DNA of 64,000 nt. Source: Rhodobacteraceae bacterium Araon29 (GTDB lineage: Bacteria > Pseudomonadota > Alphaproteobacteria > Rhodobacterales > Rhodobacteraceae). The notes below the pieces were generated by a model. The model did not search any database, was not told the origin of the DNA, and saw only the letters and a list, made by a program, of their open reading frames with translations. Made by a program: the position numbers and the translations under genes. The stretch lies in assembly GCA_039640505.1 (NCBI GenBank), contig CP046865.1:2719501-2783500 (forward strand), written 5' to 3'. Of this stretch, positions 10,056-18,560 are shown one piece after another; within the stretch, counting starts at the first letter, position 1, and each line of letters opens with the position of its first letter.

Positions 10056-11179
10056 TTATTCTCCTGCCTAAGTTGGTTCAGTGGCAGATAAGGCACCACG
10101 CCCTGACCGCTTGCTTGTTGATCGATGATGACTTTGTCTACGCTTCCTAAAACCGCTTCCATGGTTTCAATATAAAGCCGCTTACGAGTCACTTCCGGAG
10201 CTTTTATATATTCTGCCAGAACAGCCGAGAAGCGGCTGGCTTCACCTGTTGCACCATTGATCACACTCGCTCGGTAACCTTCAGCCTCTTCCAATAACTG
10301 AGCAGATTCGCCGCGCGCCTGCGCAAGCACCCGGTTGGCATAGGCGTCGGCCTGTTTTTCAAGCCGGTCACGTTCTTGTTCGGCGGCTTGCACAGCACGC
10401 ACGGAATCGATGACCTGTTCTGGCGGATCTACCCGATCCAAGTTGACCCGCTCCAAATTGACACCACTATTATAGCTGTCGAGCGTTTGTTGGATCAAGA
10501 TTTCGAGGTCGTCTGCTACAGTTTCACGATCAGTGTTTAAAATCGGTGCCAAATCCGACTGAGCAATAATCTGGCGCATCGACGATTCAGCTACTGCGCG
10601 CACGGTCATTTGTGGATCGCGAAGGTTAAACAGATATTTCGCCGGGTCATTGATATTCCAGACCACTTCAAAATCAATATCAACGATGTTTTCGTCGCGG
10701 GTTAGCATAAGACCTGCTTCACTGCGGCGTCCACCAACCCCGATGGCCTCGGTTTGTTGTCGGGTAACCGGGACCACCACGTAGCTATAAAGCGGCCAAG
10801 GCGCAAAATTTAGACCAGAGTCATTCGTTGACGTATATTTGCCGAAGAAAAACTCCACTGATTGTTCGCCTTGCTGGACGCGGTATAAACTGCTCCAAGT
10901 CCAAAATAACGCGAACAGCGCCACGAATGCGATTATGACGGTACGGCCCATATTGGGGCCATCGCCCTGATCACCATCGCCGCCGCGGCCGCCGCCACCT
11001 TTGCCGCCCATCAGAACCCGAAGCTGATCTTGGCCTTTTTTCAGCATATCATCGATTTCAGGTGGCATTTGCAGGCCGTCGTTTGCTGGCCGCCGTCCTC
11101 CGCCTTCATTTTTTTTAGGGCCGCGATCATCGCCACCCTGTCCACCGCCGCCCCACGGGCCGCCTGAGTTTCCAGCCAT
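10052..11179 (-). CDS. hflK: HflK, SPFH-domain modulator of FtsH protease
   Basis: A 375-residue partner of HflC. The N-terminal cytoplasmic part is very rich in Gly and Asp (GGPWGGGGQGGDDRGPKKN), as usual for HflK. A transmembrane helix (VIIAFVALFALFWTWSSLY) and an SPFH domain with the QQGEQSVEFFFGKY start follow, then a coiled coil. It is the first gene of hflK-hflC-DUF2065, with degP following. Confidence 0.95.
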   Translation of the reverse strand: MAGNSGGPWGGGGQGGDDRGPKKNEGGGRRPANDGLQMPPEIDDMLKKGQDQLRVLMGGKGGGGRGGDGDQGDGPNMGRTVIIAFVALFALFWTWSSLYRVQQGEQSVEFFFGKYTSTNDSGLNFAPWPLYSYVVVPVTRQQTEAIGVGGRRSEAGLMLTRDENIVDIDFEVVWNINDPAKYLFNLRDPQMTVRAVAESSMRQIIAQSDLAPILNTDRETVADDLEILIQQTLDSYNSGVNLERVNLDRVDPPEQVIDSVRAVQAAEQERDRLEKQADAYANRVLAQARGESAQLLEEAEGYRASVINGATGEASRFSAVLAEYIKAPEVTRKRLYIETMEAVLGSVDKVIIDQQASGQGVVPYLPLNQLRQENK

Positions 11180-11254
11180 AAAATTTGTCCCTTTTTATCC
11201 GTCTCTTCGGTCTACTTTGTGCTCCCCTTTTAACTGGGCAGCAAAATTCATTTT

Positions 11255-12613
11255 TCAAGCGCTGGCGCGCATTACTCGCATTGTTACCAATTCTTCGGCC
11301 ATTGTCGGGTGCACGGCCATCGTACGGTCAAAGTCGGCTTTGCTCGCCCCCATCTTGACCGCGATCCCCACAAGTTGGATCATCTCGCCCGCTGCAGGCC
11401 CGACGATATGGCACCCTAGCACACGCTCACCCTGTTGCGATACAACCAGTTTCATTAACATTTTTTCGCTCTTACCGGCGAATCCAGAATGCATTGGCTT
11501 AAAGCTACTGGCATAGACATCAATTGGCTCTTGGGCCCGCGCCGCTTCTTCGGAAAGCCCGACAGTGCCCATTTCAGGCTGGGTAAATATTGCCGTGGGA
11601 ATGAGGTCATGGTCTGGTGCAGTGGGGTTTTCCTTAAACACAGTCTCGACAAAGGCCATGGCTTCGCGGATTGCAACCGGGGTTAGGTTGGCGCGATTTG
11701 TCACATCTCCGATTGCATAGACTGACGGCACCGAGGTTTGGGAAAACTTATCGACGAGTATTTCGCCCGCAGCACCTGTTTTGACGCCAATATCGGTTAG
11801 ACCGAGCCCCGCGGTGTTCGGCGCGCGGCCGGTTGCATACATCACTTGATCAAAGCTGGCCAAATTGCCCTGTCTATCAGTGACAACCAAACCCGAGCCA
11901 CTCTTTTCAATTTTTGCCACATCAGCACCGCAGCGCAGATCAATGCCACGCTCGATCATTGATGACGCGATTAAATCGCGTGCTTCGCGGTCAAATCCGC
12001 GCAAAATTTGCTCACCACGATAGTATTGCGTGGTGGCGACCCCCATCCCATTCATAATGCCGGCAAATTCGCATGCGATATAACCTCCGCCGACAATCAG
12101 GATCGACTTAGGTAATTGTTCAAGTCCGAACATTTCATTGGACGTGATACTGTGCTCGATGCCAGGCACATCGGGCCGCACTGGCCAACCGCCGGTTGCC
12201 ACCAAAATATGGCGGGCGGTTTTGGTTTCGCCGGTGCTTAATTCAACCGTGTTTGGACCCGACAGCCGCGCTTTGGCATCAAAGCTGGTGACCCCTGAAT
12301 TTGCCAGAAGCCCGCGATAAACATTTTCAAGCCGATCAAGTTCCCCGTTCAAGCGGCCCCTGAAGGCAGGCCAGTTAAACGCCGCGGCCTCTACATCCCA
12401 GCCATAGCTATGCGCTTCGTTAAACACGCCGGAATACTCACTGGCATACACCATTAACTTTTTTGGCACACAGCCGCGAATAACGCAGGTTCCGCCATAA
12501 CGATCTTCTTCCGCCAATCCGACGGAAATGCCGGGCTCTGCGGCCGCAACCCGTGCAGCACGGACACCGCCAGAGCCGCCTCCAATGACAAAGAGATCAA
12601 AATCAAACGTCAT
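11255..12613 (-). CDS. gor: Glutathione-disulfide reductase
   Basis: A flavoprotein disulfide reductase using NADPH to regenerate reduced glutathione. The FAD-binding GGGSGGVRAAR is near the N-terminus. The redox pair is GGTCVIRGCVPKK, the NAD(P)H site GGGYIACEFAG, and the C-terminal dimer motif has the catalytic His (MAVHPTMAEE). I place the start at ATG 12613 because GAGG lies seven bases upstream, inside the end of rpiA. The longer ATG at 12625 adds four residues and lacks this site. The stop of rpiA is two bases upstream, so the pair is an operon supplying NADPH-linked redox balance. Confidence 0.94.
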   Translation of the reverse strand: MTFDFDLFVIGGGSGGVRAARVAAAEPGISVGLAEEDRYGGTCVIRGCVPKKLMVYASEYSGVFNEAHSYGWDVEAAAFNWPAFRGRLNGELDRLENVYRGLLANSGVTSFDAKARLSGPNTVELSTGETKTARHILVATGGWPVRPDVPGIEHSITSNEMFGLEQLPKSILIVGGGYIACEFAGIMNGMGVATTQYYRGEQILRGFDREARDLIASSMIERGIDLRCGADVAKIEKSGSGLVVTDRQGNLASFDQVMYATGRAPNTAGLGLTDIGVKTGAAGEILVDKFSQTSVPSVYAIGDVTNRANLTPVAIREAMAFVETVFKENPTAPDHDLIPTAIFTQPEMGTVGLSEEAARAQEPIDVYASSFKPMHSGFAGKSEKMLMKLVVSQQGERVLGCHIVGPAAGEMIQLVGIAVKMGASKADFDRTMAVHPTMAEELVTMRVMRASA

Positions 12614-12614
12614 A

Positions 12615-13400
12615 TCAATCCTCAATGTCAGAAAACAGATTTTGCCCTTCGGCGGACATATCTGCGTTTTCTGTTACACCGTTCAAAAGGTCGCGTGTTT
12701 CAACGCTTCCATTGGAATGGCCGATGATTACCGAAGAACAGATATCAATGAAAAGCCCATTTTCAACCACCCCAGGCAATTGATTTAGCCCTACTGCAAG
12801 GGCTTTGGCATCATTGATTGCGTTCATGTGCAAATCAAGGATGTGATTGCCTTCGTCTGTCACAAACAACCGATCACCTTCCATGCGGGTGCTAATTTTA
12901 GCGTTCAGATAGCCAAGCACTTCAAGCGTGCGTTCAATCGAAATGCGTGTGGAGTTCATGCCAAATGGAATGACCTCTACGGGCAATGGGAATGCCCCGA
13001 GTTGGCTAACCTCTTTGTCAGAATCTGCAATGACAATCATGCGATCACTTGCCATCGCAACAATTTTTTCTTGCAGCAGCGCACCACCGCCACCTTTAAT
13101 GAGTGAAAAATCAGCATCAAATTCATCAGCCCCATCAATCGTCAAATCGAGCCAACCGGCTTCATCAAGAGTGATAATTTCGATACCCACTTTTTGAGCC
13201 AGATCAGCTGTCCGGCTTGAGGTTGGAACTGCTTGAATGCGTAGCCCTTCATCGCTTATTTTCTGCCCCAGGTGTTTGACCAGCCATGCGGCAGTGCTTC
13301 CGGTTCCAAGACCAACCTTCATCCCACTTTGCACCAGACCGGCGGCCCTTTTTGCGGCAGAAAATTTAGCTTTGTCATCAGCACTTAATGAGTCAAACAT
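12615..13400 (-). CDS. rpiA: Ribose-5-phosphate isomerase A
   Basis: Interconverts ribose 5-phosphate and ribulose 5-phosphate in the pentose phosphate pathway. 261 residues, slightly longer than E. coli RpiA because of an acidic C-terminal tail. The phosphate-binding GLGTGSTAAW and the active-site motifs DGADEFDADFSLIKGGGGAL and EKIVA are all present. It is the first gene of a two-gene unit with gor. Confidence 0.95.
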   Translation of the reverse strand: MFDSLSADDKAKFSAAKRAAGLVQSGMKVGLGTGSTAAWLVKHLGQKISDEGLRIQAVPTSSRTADLAQKVGIEIITLDEAGWLDLTIDGADEFDADFSLIKGGGGALLQEKIVAMASDRMIVIADSDKEVSQLGAFPLPVEVIPFGMNSTRISIERTLEVLGYLNAKISTRMEGDRLFVTDEGNHILDLHMNAINDAKALAVGLNQLPGVVENGLFIDICSSVIIGHSNGSVETRDLLNGVTENADMSAEGQNLFSDIED

Positions 13401-13608
13401 ATCAGGCCTCCATTGAGATTACTGCGCTTATAGGCAACATTCAAACGATGTGCGAGTGTGATTTATACAAAACCGAAGCGGCGCGGCAATCTGGACGATT
13501 TAAGATGACCTGTTTGCCATAACAACTGTCGCTTTTTGAGTGTTTCAAATGAATTTCGTGATCTATGTAATGCACGAGTTCTGTATCAAATTATGGAAAG
13601 TTAGGTAG

Positions 13609-14310
13609 ATGGATACTAAAGTATGCATGATTGTTGGTGGCGGCCGGGGCATGGGCGCGGCAGCAGCACGGGAAATGCGGACAAGAGGCTATAGTCTGTC
13701 AATGATGTCACCATCAGAAAGCTGTGAAAATCTGGCACAAGAGCTTGACGGTGTTGCATTGCGCGGAAGCGCGGAAAACCCACAGGAGGTGAGCGCGCTA
13801 ATAGATTTAACCATGGACACTTATGGCCGCATCGATGCCCTGCTCATTCATGTGGGTGGGCCGCCCAAGGGCGATTTGCTTGAAATTTCTGACGATGATT
13901 GGGACAAAGCCCATTCAATGGTGCTTAAACCCGTCATTCAGGTGGCAAAGATCGTCACGCCGATCATGCAGCAACAGGGCGGCGGATCAATTGTAAACAT
14001 AACAACGTTTTCCGCATTTGAGCCCAGCCTGACATTTCCCACCTCTAGTGTTTACCGAGTTGCTGTGTCCTCGTTTACCAAGCTCTTCTCAGATCGCTAC
14101 GGCCCGGAAAACATCCGTATGAACTGCCTATTACCCGGGTTTACCGATAGTCTTGACCTGCCAGAAAAATTTGCACAAATGTCGTCCCTTAAGCGACTTG
14201 CCACAGCAGAGGAACAAGCCAAAACGGCGGCTTTCCTTCTGAGTGAAGACAGCAGTTACATCACCGGCCAAAGTATCCGTTCTGATGGCGGCGTAACGCG
14301 GCATATGTAG
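13609..14310 (+). CDS. SDR family oxidoreductase with non-canonical active site
   Basis: A 233-residue Rossmann protein. The cofactor loop is GGGRGMG at residues 10-16, and NxxG-like LLIHVGGP follows. The Ser and Tyr positions (NITTFSAFEPS, SSVYRVAVSSFTK) can be aligned, but the lysine of the usual YxxxK is a valine (YRVAV). The C-terminal half (IRMNCLLPGF, ITGQSIRSDGG) is classical SDR. Some SDR subfamilies have YRAAL at this point, so it may belong to such a group. Dehydrogenase activity should not be assumed. It stands alone between rpiA and sdaA. Confidence 0.85.
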   Translation: MDTKVCMIVGGGRGMGAAAAREMRTRGYSLSMMSPSESCENLAQELDGVALRGSAENPQEVSALIDLTMDTYGRIDALLIHVGGPPKGDLLEISDDDWDKAHSMVLKPVIQVAKIVTPIMQQQGGGSIVNITTFSAFEPSLTFPTSSVYRVAVSSFTKLFSDRYGPENIRMNCLLPGFTDSLDLPEKFAQMSSLKRLATAEEQAKTAAFLLSEDSSYITGQSIRSDGGVTRHM

Positions 14311-14420
14311 CGCTTGTGGTGAAGCCAATGAATGAAACGGATTTGCTCGCAAGCGCGATGTTTTGCTTTATGATGCAGACACGCCGAACAAATGCCACAG
14401 TTAAAAAAGGATCGCTTTAG

Positions 14421-15794
14421 ATGTTTTTGTCTGTCTTTGATATGTTCAAAGTTGGCATAGGCCCCTCATCTTCGCATACGATGGGGCCAATGGTGGCGGC
14501 TGCGCGTTTTTTGGATATACTGCGTGGCTCACCTTTTGCGGCTACCGGATTGCAAGCTAGCCTACACGGCTCGCTTGCCTTTACCGGCATTGGCCATGCG
14601 ACCGATCGGGCGACAATCTTGGGTCTGGCGGGATTTGAACCGGACAGCTACGATCATGACAAAGCAGAAGCGGCTCTAGCCGCTATTCGTAGCACACATT
14701 CTGTTGCGCCGCCCGGCCTGCCGCAGCTTGCCTTCGACCCCAAAAATGATCTTCAATTCGATTTTGGGCCCAATTTACCCGGTCATCCAAACGGCATGAT
14801 TATCAAAGCCACGGATGCTCAGGGTGATGTGATCCTGCAAGAGACCTATTATTCGGTCGGCGGCGGCTTTGTGATGACCGAAACCGAACTGACCGAAGAC
14901 GGTTCTGAAAACACAGGGGCCGAGGTGCCCTATCCCTTTACAACTGCGGCCGATATGCTTCGGATGGCCGAAACCTCGGGGAAAACCATTGCCGAGTTAA
15001 AGCGCGCGAATGAAATGTCATGCGCAGGCCATGATGCTTTAAGCAGCGGTGTTGCCCGCCTGTGGCAGGTGATGTCCGACTGTATTGACCGCGGCCTGAC
15101 GCGCGACGGTATTCTGCCCGGTGGTTTGCAGGTCAAGCGCAGGGCGAAAGGTATACATGATGCCTTGATGGCTGAACGCGGCATGAACCTTGCGCCGCCG
15201 CATACAATCAACGACTGGATGAGTGTTTATGCCATGGCGGTGAACGAAGAAAATGCAGCCGGCGGGCAAGTGGTTACTGCGCCGACCAATGGCGCGGCAG
15301 GCGTGGTGCCTGCTGTCATCCGGTATTATCTTGATCATGTTCCCGGCGCACAGAGATCTCGCGTCGAAGACTTTTTACTCACGGCTGCTGCAATTGGCGG
15401 CTTGGTGAAATTCAATGCCTCGATCAGCGGCGCTGAGGCCGGCTGCCAGGCCGAGGTTGGCAGCGCCAGTGCGATGGCTGCAGCGGGGCTATGCGCAGTT
15501 TTAGGAGGCAGTCCAGAACAGGTTGAAAATGCAGCAGAAATTGCGCTTGAGCATCATTTGGGTATGACCTGTGATCCAGTTAAGGGCTTGGTTCAGGTGC
15601 CCTGTATTGAACGCAACGGGCTGGGTGCGATAAAGGCGGTTTCTGCCGCAAGCCTCGCGCTACGCGGCGATGGTACGCATCTGGTTCCACTTGATGCGTG
15701 CATAGAAACCATGCGCCAAACCGGTCTGGATATGAGCGAGCGTTATAAAGAAACATCGCTGGGTGGATTGGCTGTCAACATTCCCAATTGTTAG
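14421..15794 (+). CDS. sdaA: L-serine ammonia-lyase, single-chain 4Fe-4S type
   Basis: Deaminates L-serine to pyruvate using a 4Fe-4S cluster. 457 residues: the beta domain starts with [19 protein letters not shown] and the alpha domain follows. Three cluster cysteines fall at 342 ([12 protein letters not shown]), 384 (GMTCDP) and 395 (VPCIERN), and the chain ends in Cys457. The spacing equals that of the Legionella enzyme, where the C-terminal cysteine is reported as fourth ligand. The last codons and stop (PNC-stop) are the first unit of a 12-base triplicate. The neighbouring EamA genes could export amino acids, but no operon is evident. Confidence 0.95.
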   Translation: MFLSVFDMFKVGIGPSSSHTMGPMVAAARFLDILRGSPFAATGLQASLHGSLAFTGIGHATDRATILGLAGFEPDSYDHDKAEAALAAIRSTHSVAPPGLPQLAFDPKNDLQFDFGPNLPGHPNGMIIKATDAQGDVILQETYYSVGGGFVMTETELTEDGSENTGAEVPYPFTTAADMLRMAETSGKTIAELKRANEMSCAGHDALSSGVARLWQVMSDCIDRGLTRDGILPGGLQVKRRAKGIHDALMAERGMNLAPPHTINDWMSVYAMAVNEENAAGGQVVTAPTNGAAGVVPAVIRYYLDHVPGAQRSRVEDFLLTAAAIGGLVKFNASISGAEAGCQAEVGSASAMAAAGLCAVLGGSPEQVENAAEIALEHHLGMTCDPVKGLVQVPCIERNGLGAIKAVSAASLALRGDGTHLVPLDACIETMRQTGLDMSERYKETSLGGLAVNIPNC

Positions 15795-15818
15795 CCCAAA
15801 TGTTAGCCCAATTGTTAG
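15783..15818 (+). repeat. Three tandem 12-base units spanning the sdaA stop
   Basis: CCCAATTGTTAG, CCCAAATGTTAG and CCCAATTGTTAG follow each other without gaps. The unit is a multiple of three and in frame with sdaA, so each copy reads Pro-Asn/Lys-Cys-stop. The first copy supplies the real C-terminus; the other two are backup stops with the same Cys ending. Confidence 0.9.
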
Positions 15819-15891
15819 ACTGTGGTTTTGACCGCCTGAAGTGTCGGTTTCAAAACAGACTATTGTATAAAACAAAGATCAACTGCGGCCC

Positions 15892-16824
15892 ATGAGCAGC
15901 CCTTTAAACGCTACTGCTGAAACCAACACCGACCGAGTAGTCTTGGGCGTTGGGCTTATGATCGCGTTTTGCGTTGTTGCGCCCCTTTTGGACGTCGCCT
16001 CAAAGCTGGCTGCTGATGAAATCCCAGTTACCCAAATCACAACCAGCCGGTTTGTTCTACAAGCTGTTTTGATGGCGCCAGTGATCGGGTTACTTGGCCA
16101 CGGGTTTACCATGCCTCAGCGCTTGATTTGGCCTATGACGCTGCGCGCTATCTTATTAATTGTCTCAACCTATTGTTTTGTAGCCGCCATTTCGGTGATG
16201 CCAATTGCTGATGCTTTGGCAATTGTCTTTGTTGAACCATTTATTTTGCTGGTGCTGGGAAAATGGCTTTTAAAGGAACAAATCGGACCGCGTCGGCTGG
16301 GCGCCGCATTGGTCGGCTTTGTAGGAGTGGTACTGGTAATTCAACCAAGCTTTGCCGCGTTTGGGGCTTATGCTCTGTTTCCGCTGGCGACCGCCGTTAG
16401 TTTTGCCGGATATATGCTGAGCACACGCAGCATTTCACGCCATATTCATCCCGTCCCGATGCAATTTCACACCGCACTTATAGGCTCTCTGCTCTGTTTG
16501 CCGGTGATGATTTGGGGCCAGTGGGGGGCGATCCAAGGCTTGGACCCGGTATGGCCACAGGGGATTTATTGGCTCTGGCTTTTCGGGGTAGGATTTTTCG
16601 CCACCATTTCACATCTGCTTATGACCTATGCACTGCGCTCTGCACCATCCACGGCGCTGGCGCCGCTGCATTACCTAGAAATTGTATGTGCCGTATTTTT
16701 TGGCTATCTCGTCTTCGCTGATTTTCCGAACAAATTGAGCCTGTGCGGAATATTTATCATCACTGGCTGTGGGCTATACATATTTCTGCGAGAGCAAAAA
16801 ATGGCACAAAAAGTAACGCAATAA
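15892..16824 (+). CDS. EamA/DMT-family transporter
   Basis: A 310-residue inner-membrane protein with about ten hydrophobic segments and two EamA repeats. Typical motifs are IADALAIVFVEPFILLVLGK in the first repeat and APLHYLEIVCAVFFGYLVF in the second. Family members export amino acids or other metabolites, but the substrate cannot be told from sequence. A paralogue follows 53 bases later on the same strand. Confidence 0.88.
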   Translation: MSSPLNATAETNTDRVVLGVGLMIAFCVVAPLLDVASKLAADEIPVTQITTSRFVLQAVLMAPVIGLLGHGFTMPQRLIWPMTLRAILLIVSTYCFVAAISVMPIADALAIVFVEPFILLVLGKWLLKEQIGPRRLGAALVGFVGVVLVIQPSFAAFGAYALFPLATAVSFAGYMLSTRSISRHIHPVPMQFHTALIGSLLCLPVMIWGQWGAIQGLDPVWPQGIYWLWLFGVGFFATISHLLMTYALRSAPSTALAPLHYLEIVCAVFFGYLVFADFPNKLSLCGIFIITGCGLYIFLREQKMAQKVTQ

Positions 16825-16877
16825 AATTAAGACAACTTTAGATTGCTTTATTAGTGATAATTTATTACCTATGGTGG

Positions 16878-17816
16878 ATGGTTCTTGATCGTCCACTATT
16901 CGGCATTTTGTTGATGTTACTGTTTTGTCTGTTGGCACCGCTTGGCGATGCTTTGGCAAAGCTGCTTGGCCAAAGCGTGCCCTTGGCCCAATTGATATTT
17001 GTGAGGTTTGCTGTTCAAGCGATCCTTTTAATTCCTTTGGTTTACGGCACCGGGCGCAATTGGCGTATGTCGGGATGGGTTCTAGCTTTTGCATGGTTGC
17101 GGATTGGTCTTTTGATTGCCGGTATAACCTGCATGGTGATTGCACTCAGATATCTTCCGCTGGTCGATACAATCGCAATTGTTTTTGTGATGCCATTCAT
17201 TTTGTTACTATTGGGCAAGATTTTTCTTAAAGAAGTTGTAGGACGGCAGCGGTTGCTTGCTTGTCTGGTCGGGTTTGCCGGTACGCTTTTGGTCATTCAA
17301 CCATCTTTTCAGGACGTAGGTACGCCCGCATTATTACCGCTTTTAGCTGCTTGGTTGATTGCATTTTTTATGATGGTTACTCGCCAAATTGCCAAAGTGA
17401 CAGATCCTATCGCACTTCAGGCTGTCAATGGTGTGATGGCGCTGATGATAATCACGCCAGCGCTCTGGTTTTTTCAGGGCAGCGACTTCGCAGAAATGCA
17501 AATGATTGTTCTGAGTAAAAATCAAATTTGGCTTCTGCTGCTGTTTGGTCTTACGGGCACCGCTGCGCATTTGGTCATGACTTGGTCATTGCGCTATGCC
17601 CCCTCAAGCACCACCGCACCCTTACAATATCTTGAAATACCGATAGCCACTGTGATTGGTTGGCTGGTTTTTTTCGACCTCCCCAATCCAACGGCCGCAA
17701 TTGGGATCGTTGTGATCATTGCTGCGGGACTTTATGTCCTCATAAGGGAGCGGGCCATTTCGGTGCGCACTGCAATGCCGATGCTACCGGCCCGGCAAAT
17801 TTCCGCGGCAGAATAA
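16878..17816 (+). CDS. EamA/DMT-family transporter, tandem paralogue
   Basis: About 312 residues, ten hydrophobic segments, the same motif order as its neighbour (VDTIAIVFVMPFILLLLGK; APLQYLEIPIATVIGWLVF). The two are probably an old tandem duplication. The start is uncertain: ATG at 16878 gives MVLDRPLFG, which resembles other family N-termini, while GTG at 16854 adds eight residues. Neither has a good ribosome-binding site. The last 77 bases overlap the end of the opposite-strand thiamine diphosphokinase gene. Confidence 0.85.
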   Translation: MVLDRPLFGILLMLLFCLLAPLGDALAKLLGQSVPLAQLIFVRFAVQAILLIPLVYGTGRNWRMSGWVLAFAWLRIGLLIAGITCMVIALRYLPLVDTIAIVFVMPFILLLLGKIFLKEVVGRQRLLACLVGFAGTLLVIQPSFQDVGTPALLPLLAAWLIAFFMMVTRQIAKVTDPIALQAVNGVMALMIITPALWFFQGSDFAEMQMIVLSKNQIWLLLLFGLTGTAAHLVMTWSLRYAPSSTTAPLQYLEIPIATVIGWLVFFDLPNPTAAIGIVVIIAAGLYVLIRERAISVRTAMPMLPARQISAAE

Positions 17817-18423
17817 GCAACATTGAGCAATTTTTCGGTGCTAGCACCAGCTTTCCATTGCATCGGTTGGATGTTCCTATTTGGCCACTTGGAGAAAACT
17901 CAAGCCCATCTGTCGGCCAGTCCAGCCCCTGCGACGCCACCTTTGTCGGCGCCATAGGAAAAAGCGAAACTCGGGTACCAACCGGCAGATCAAGTGCAAA
18001 TTGTGGCGGCACAACGCAGATGATATCCTGCGTCCCAATCAGCAAGCAGCGCTGATGCGCATAACGTACCAACACACTCTGTACCGCCATTTGATGATCA
18101 GCGCGCCCCCCAAGAAAGCCCACACCAACAATCAGAGGTGCTTCGATCCGGGACAGGCATTTTTCAAAATCCGTACTGTCCTGTTCGGCAATGCGGTGGA
18201 GCCGTTCAGCTGGCACCTGCGCTTGCAGATCGGGCGCGAGCGAGTCTAGATCACCGATCACAGCCAAAGGGCAGTGGCCATGGTCAAAAAGGGCTTTTGC
18301 CCCCCCATCTGCGGCCACGGCCTTAGGGGCCAGACGCAAGCCCTCGGCCAATAGGCTGGCGTCTATCGGCGCGCCCCCAAGCAAAGTGATTGGTTCATTT
18401 TCGGATACAATAAGCCTGTTCAC
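17740..18423 (-). CDS. Thiamine diphosphokinase
   Basis: Transfers a pyrophosphate group from ATP to thiamine, giving the cofactor TPP. 227 residues. The N-terminal catalytic domain shows AADGGAKAL, VIGDLDSL and the acidic DSTDFEKCL, followed by VGFLGGRADHQM. The C-terminal beta domain carries the usual TSNRCNGK. The last 20 or so residues run past the usual family end (LLILPR) and are encoded in the overlap with the convergent transporter gene. Confidence 0.9.
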   Translation of the reverse strand: MNRLIVSENEPITLLGGAPIDASLLAEGLRLAPKAVAADGGAKALFDHGHCPLAVIGDLDSLAPDLQAQVPAERLHRIAEQDSTDFEKCLSRIEAPLIVGVGFLGGRADHQMAVQSVLVRYAHQRCLLIGTQDIICVVPPQFALDLPVGTRVSLFPMAPTKVASQGLDWPTDGLEFSPSGQIGTSNRCNGKLVLAPKNCSMLLILPRKFAGPVASALQCAPKWPAPL

Positions 18424-18560
18424 GACAAAATTCCCTCTAAAATGTCAGATTGCCTTAATATGGCCATGAAATCATACATGCTTAACCCTAGATTCGTTTG
18501 TTTTTTGTCGATTTTGTCATGTTACCTAAATTACAGACAAACTCGAAGGTAAGCTGCCCT

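Noticed and set aside
11079-11177. Gly/Asp-rich repeats in hflK as a repeat element
   Set aside because: Low-complexity cytoplasmic tail is typical of HflK proteins.
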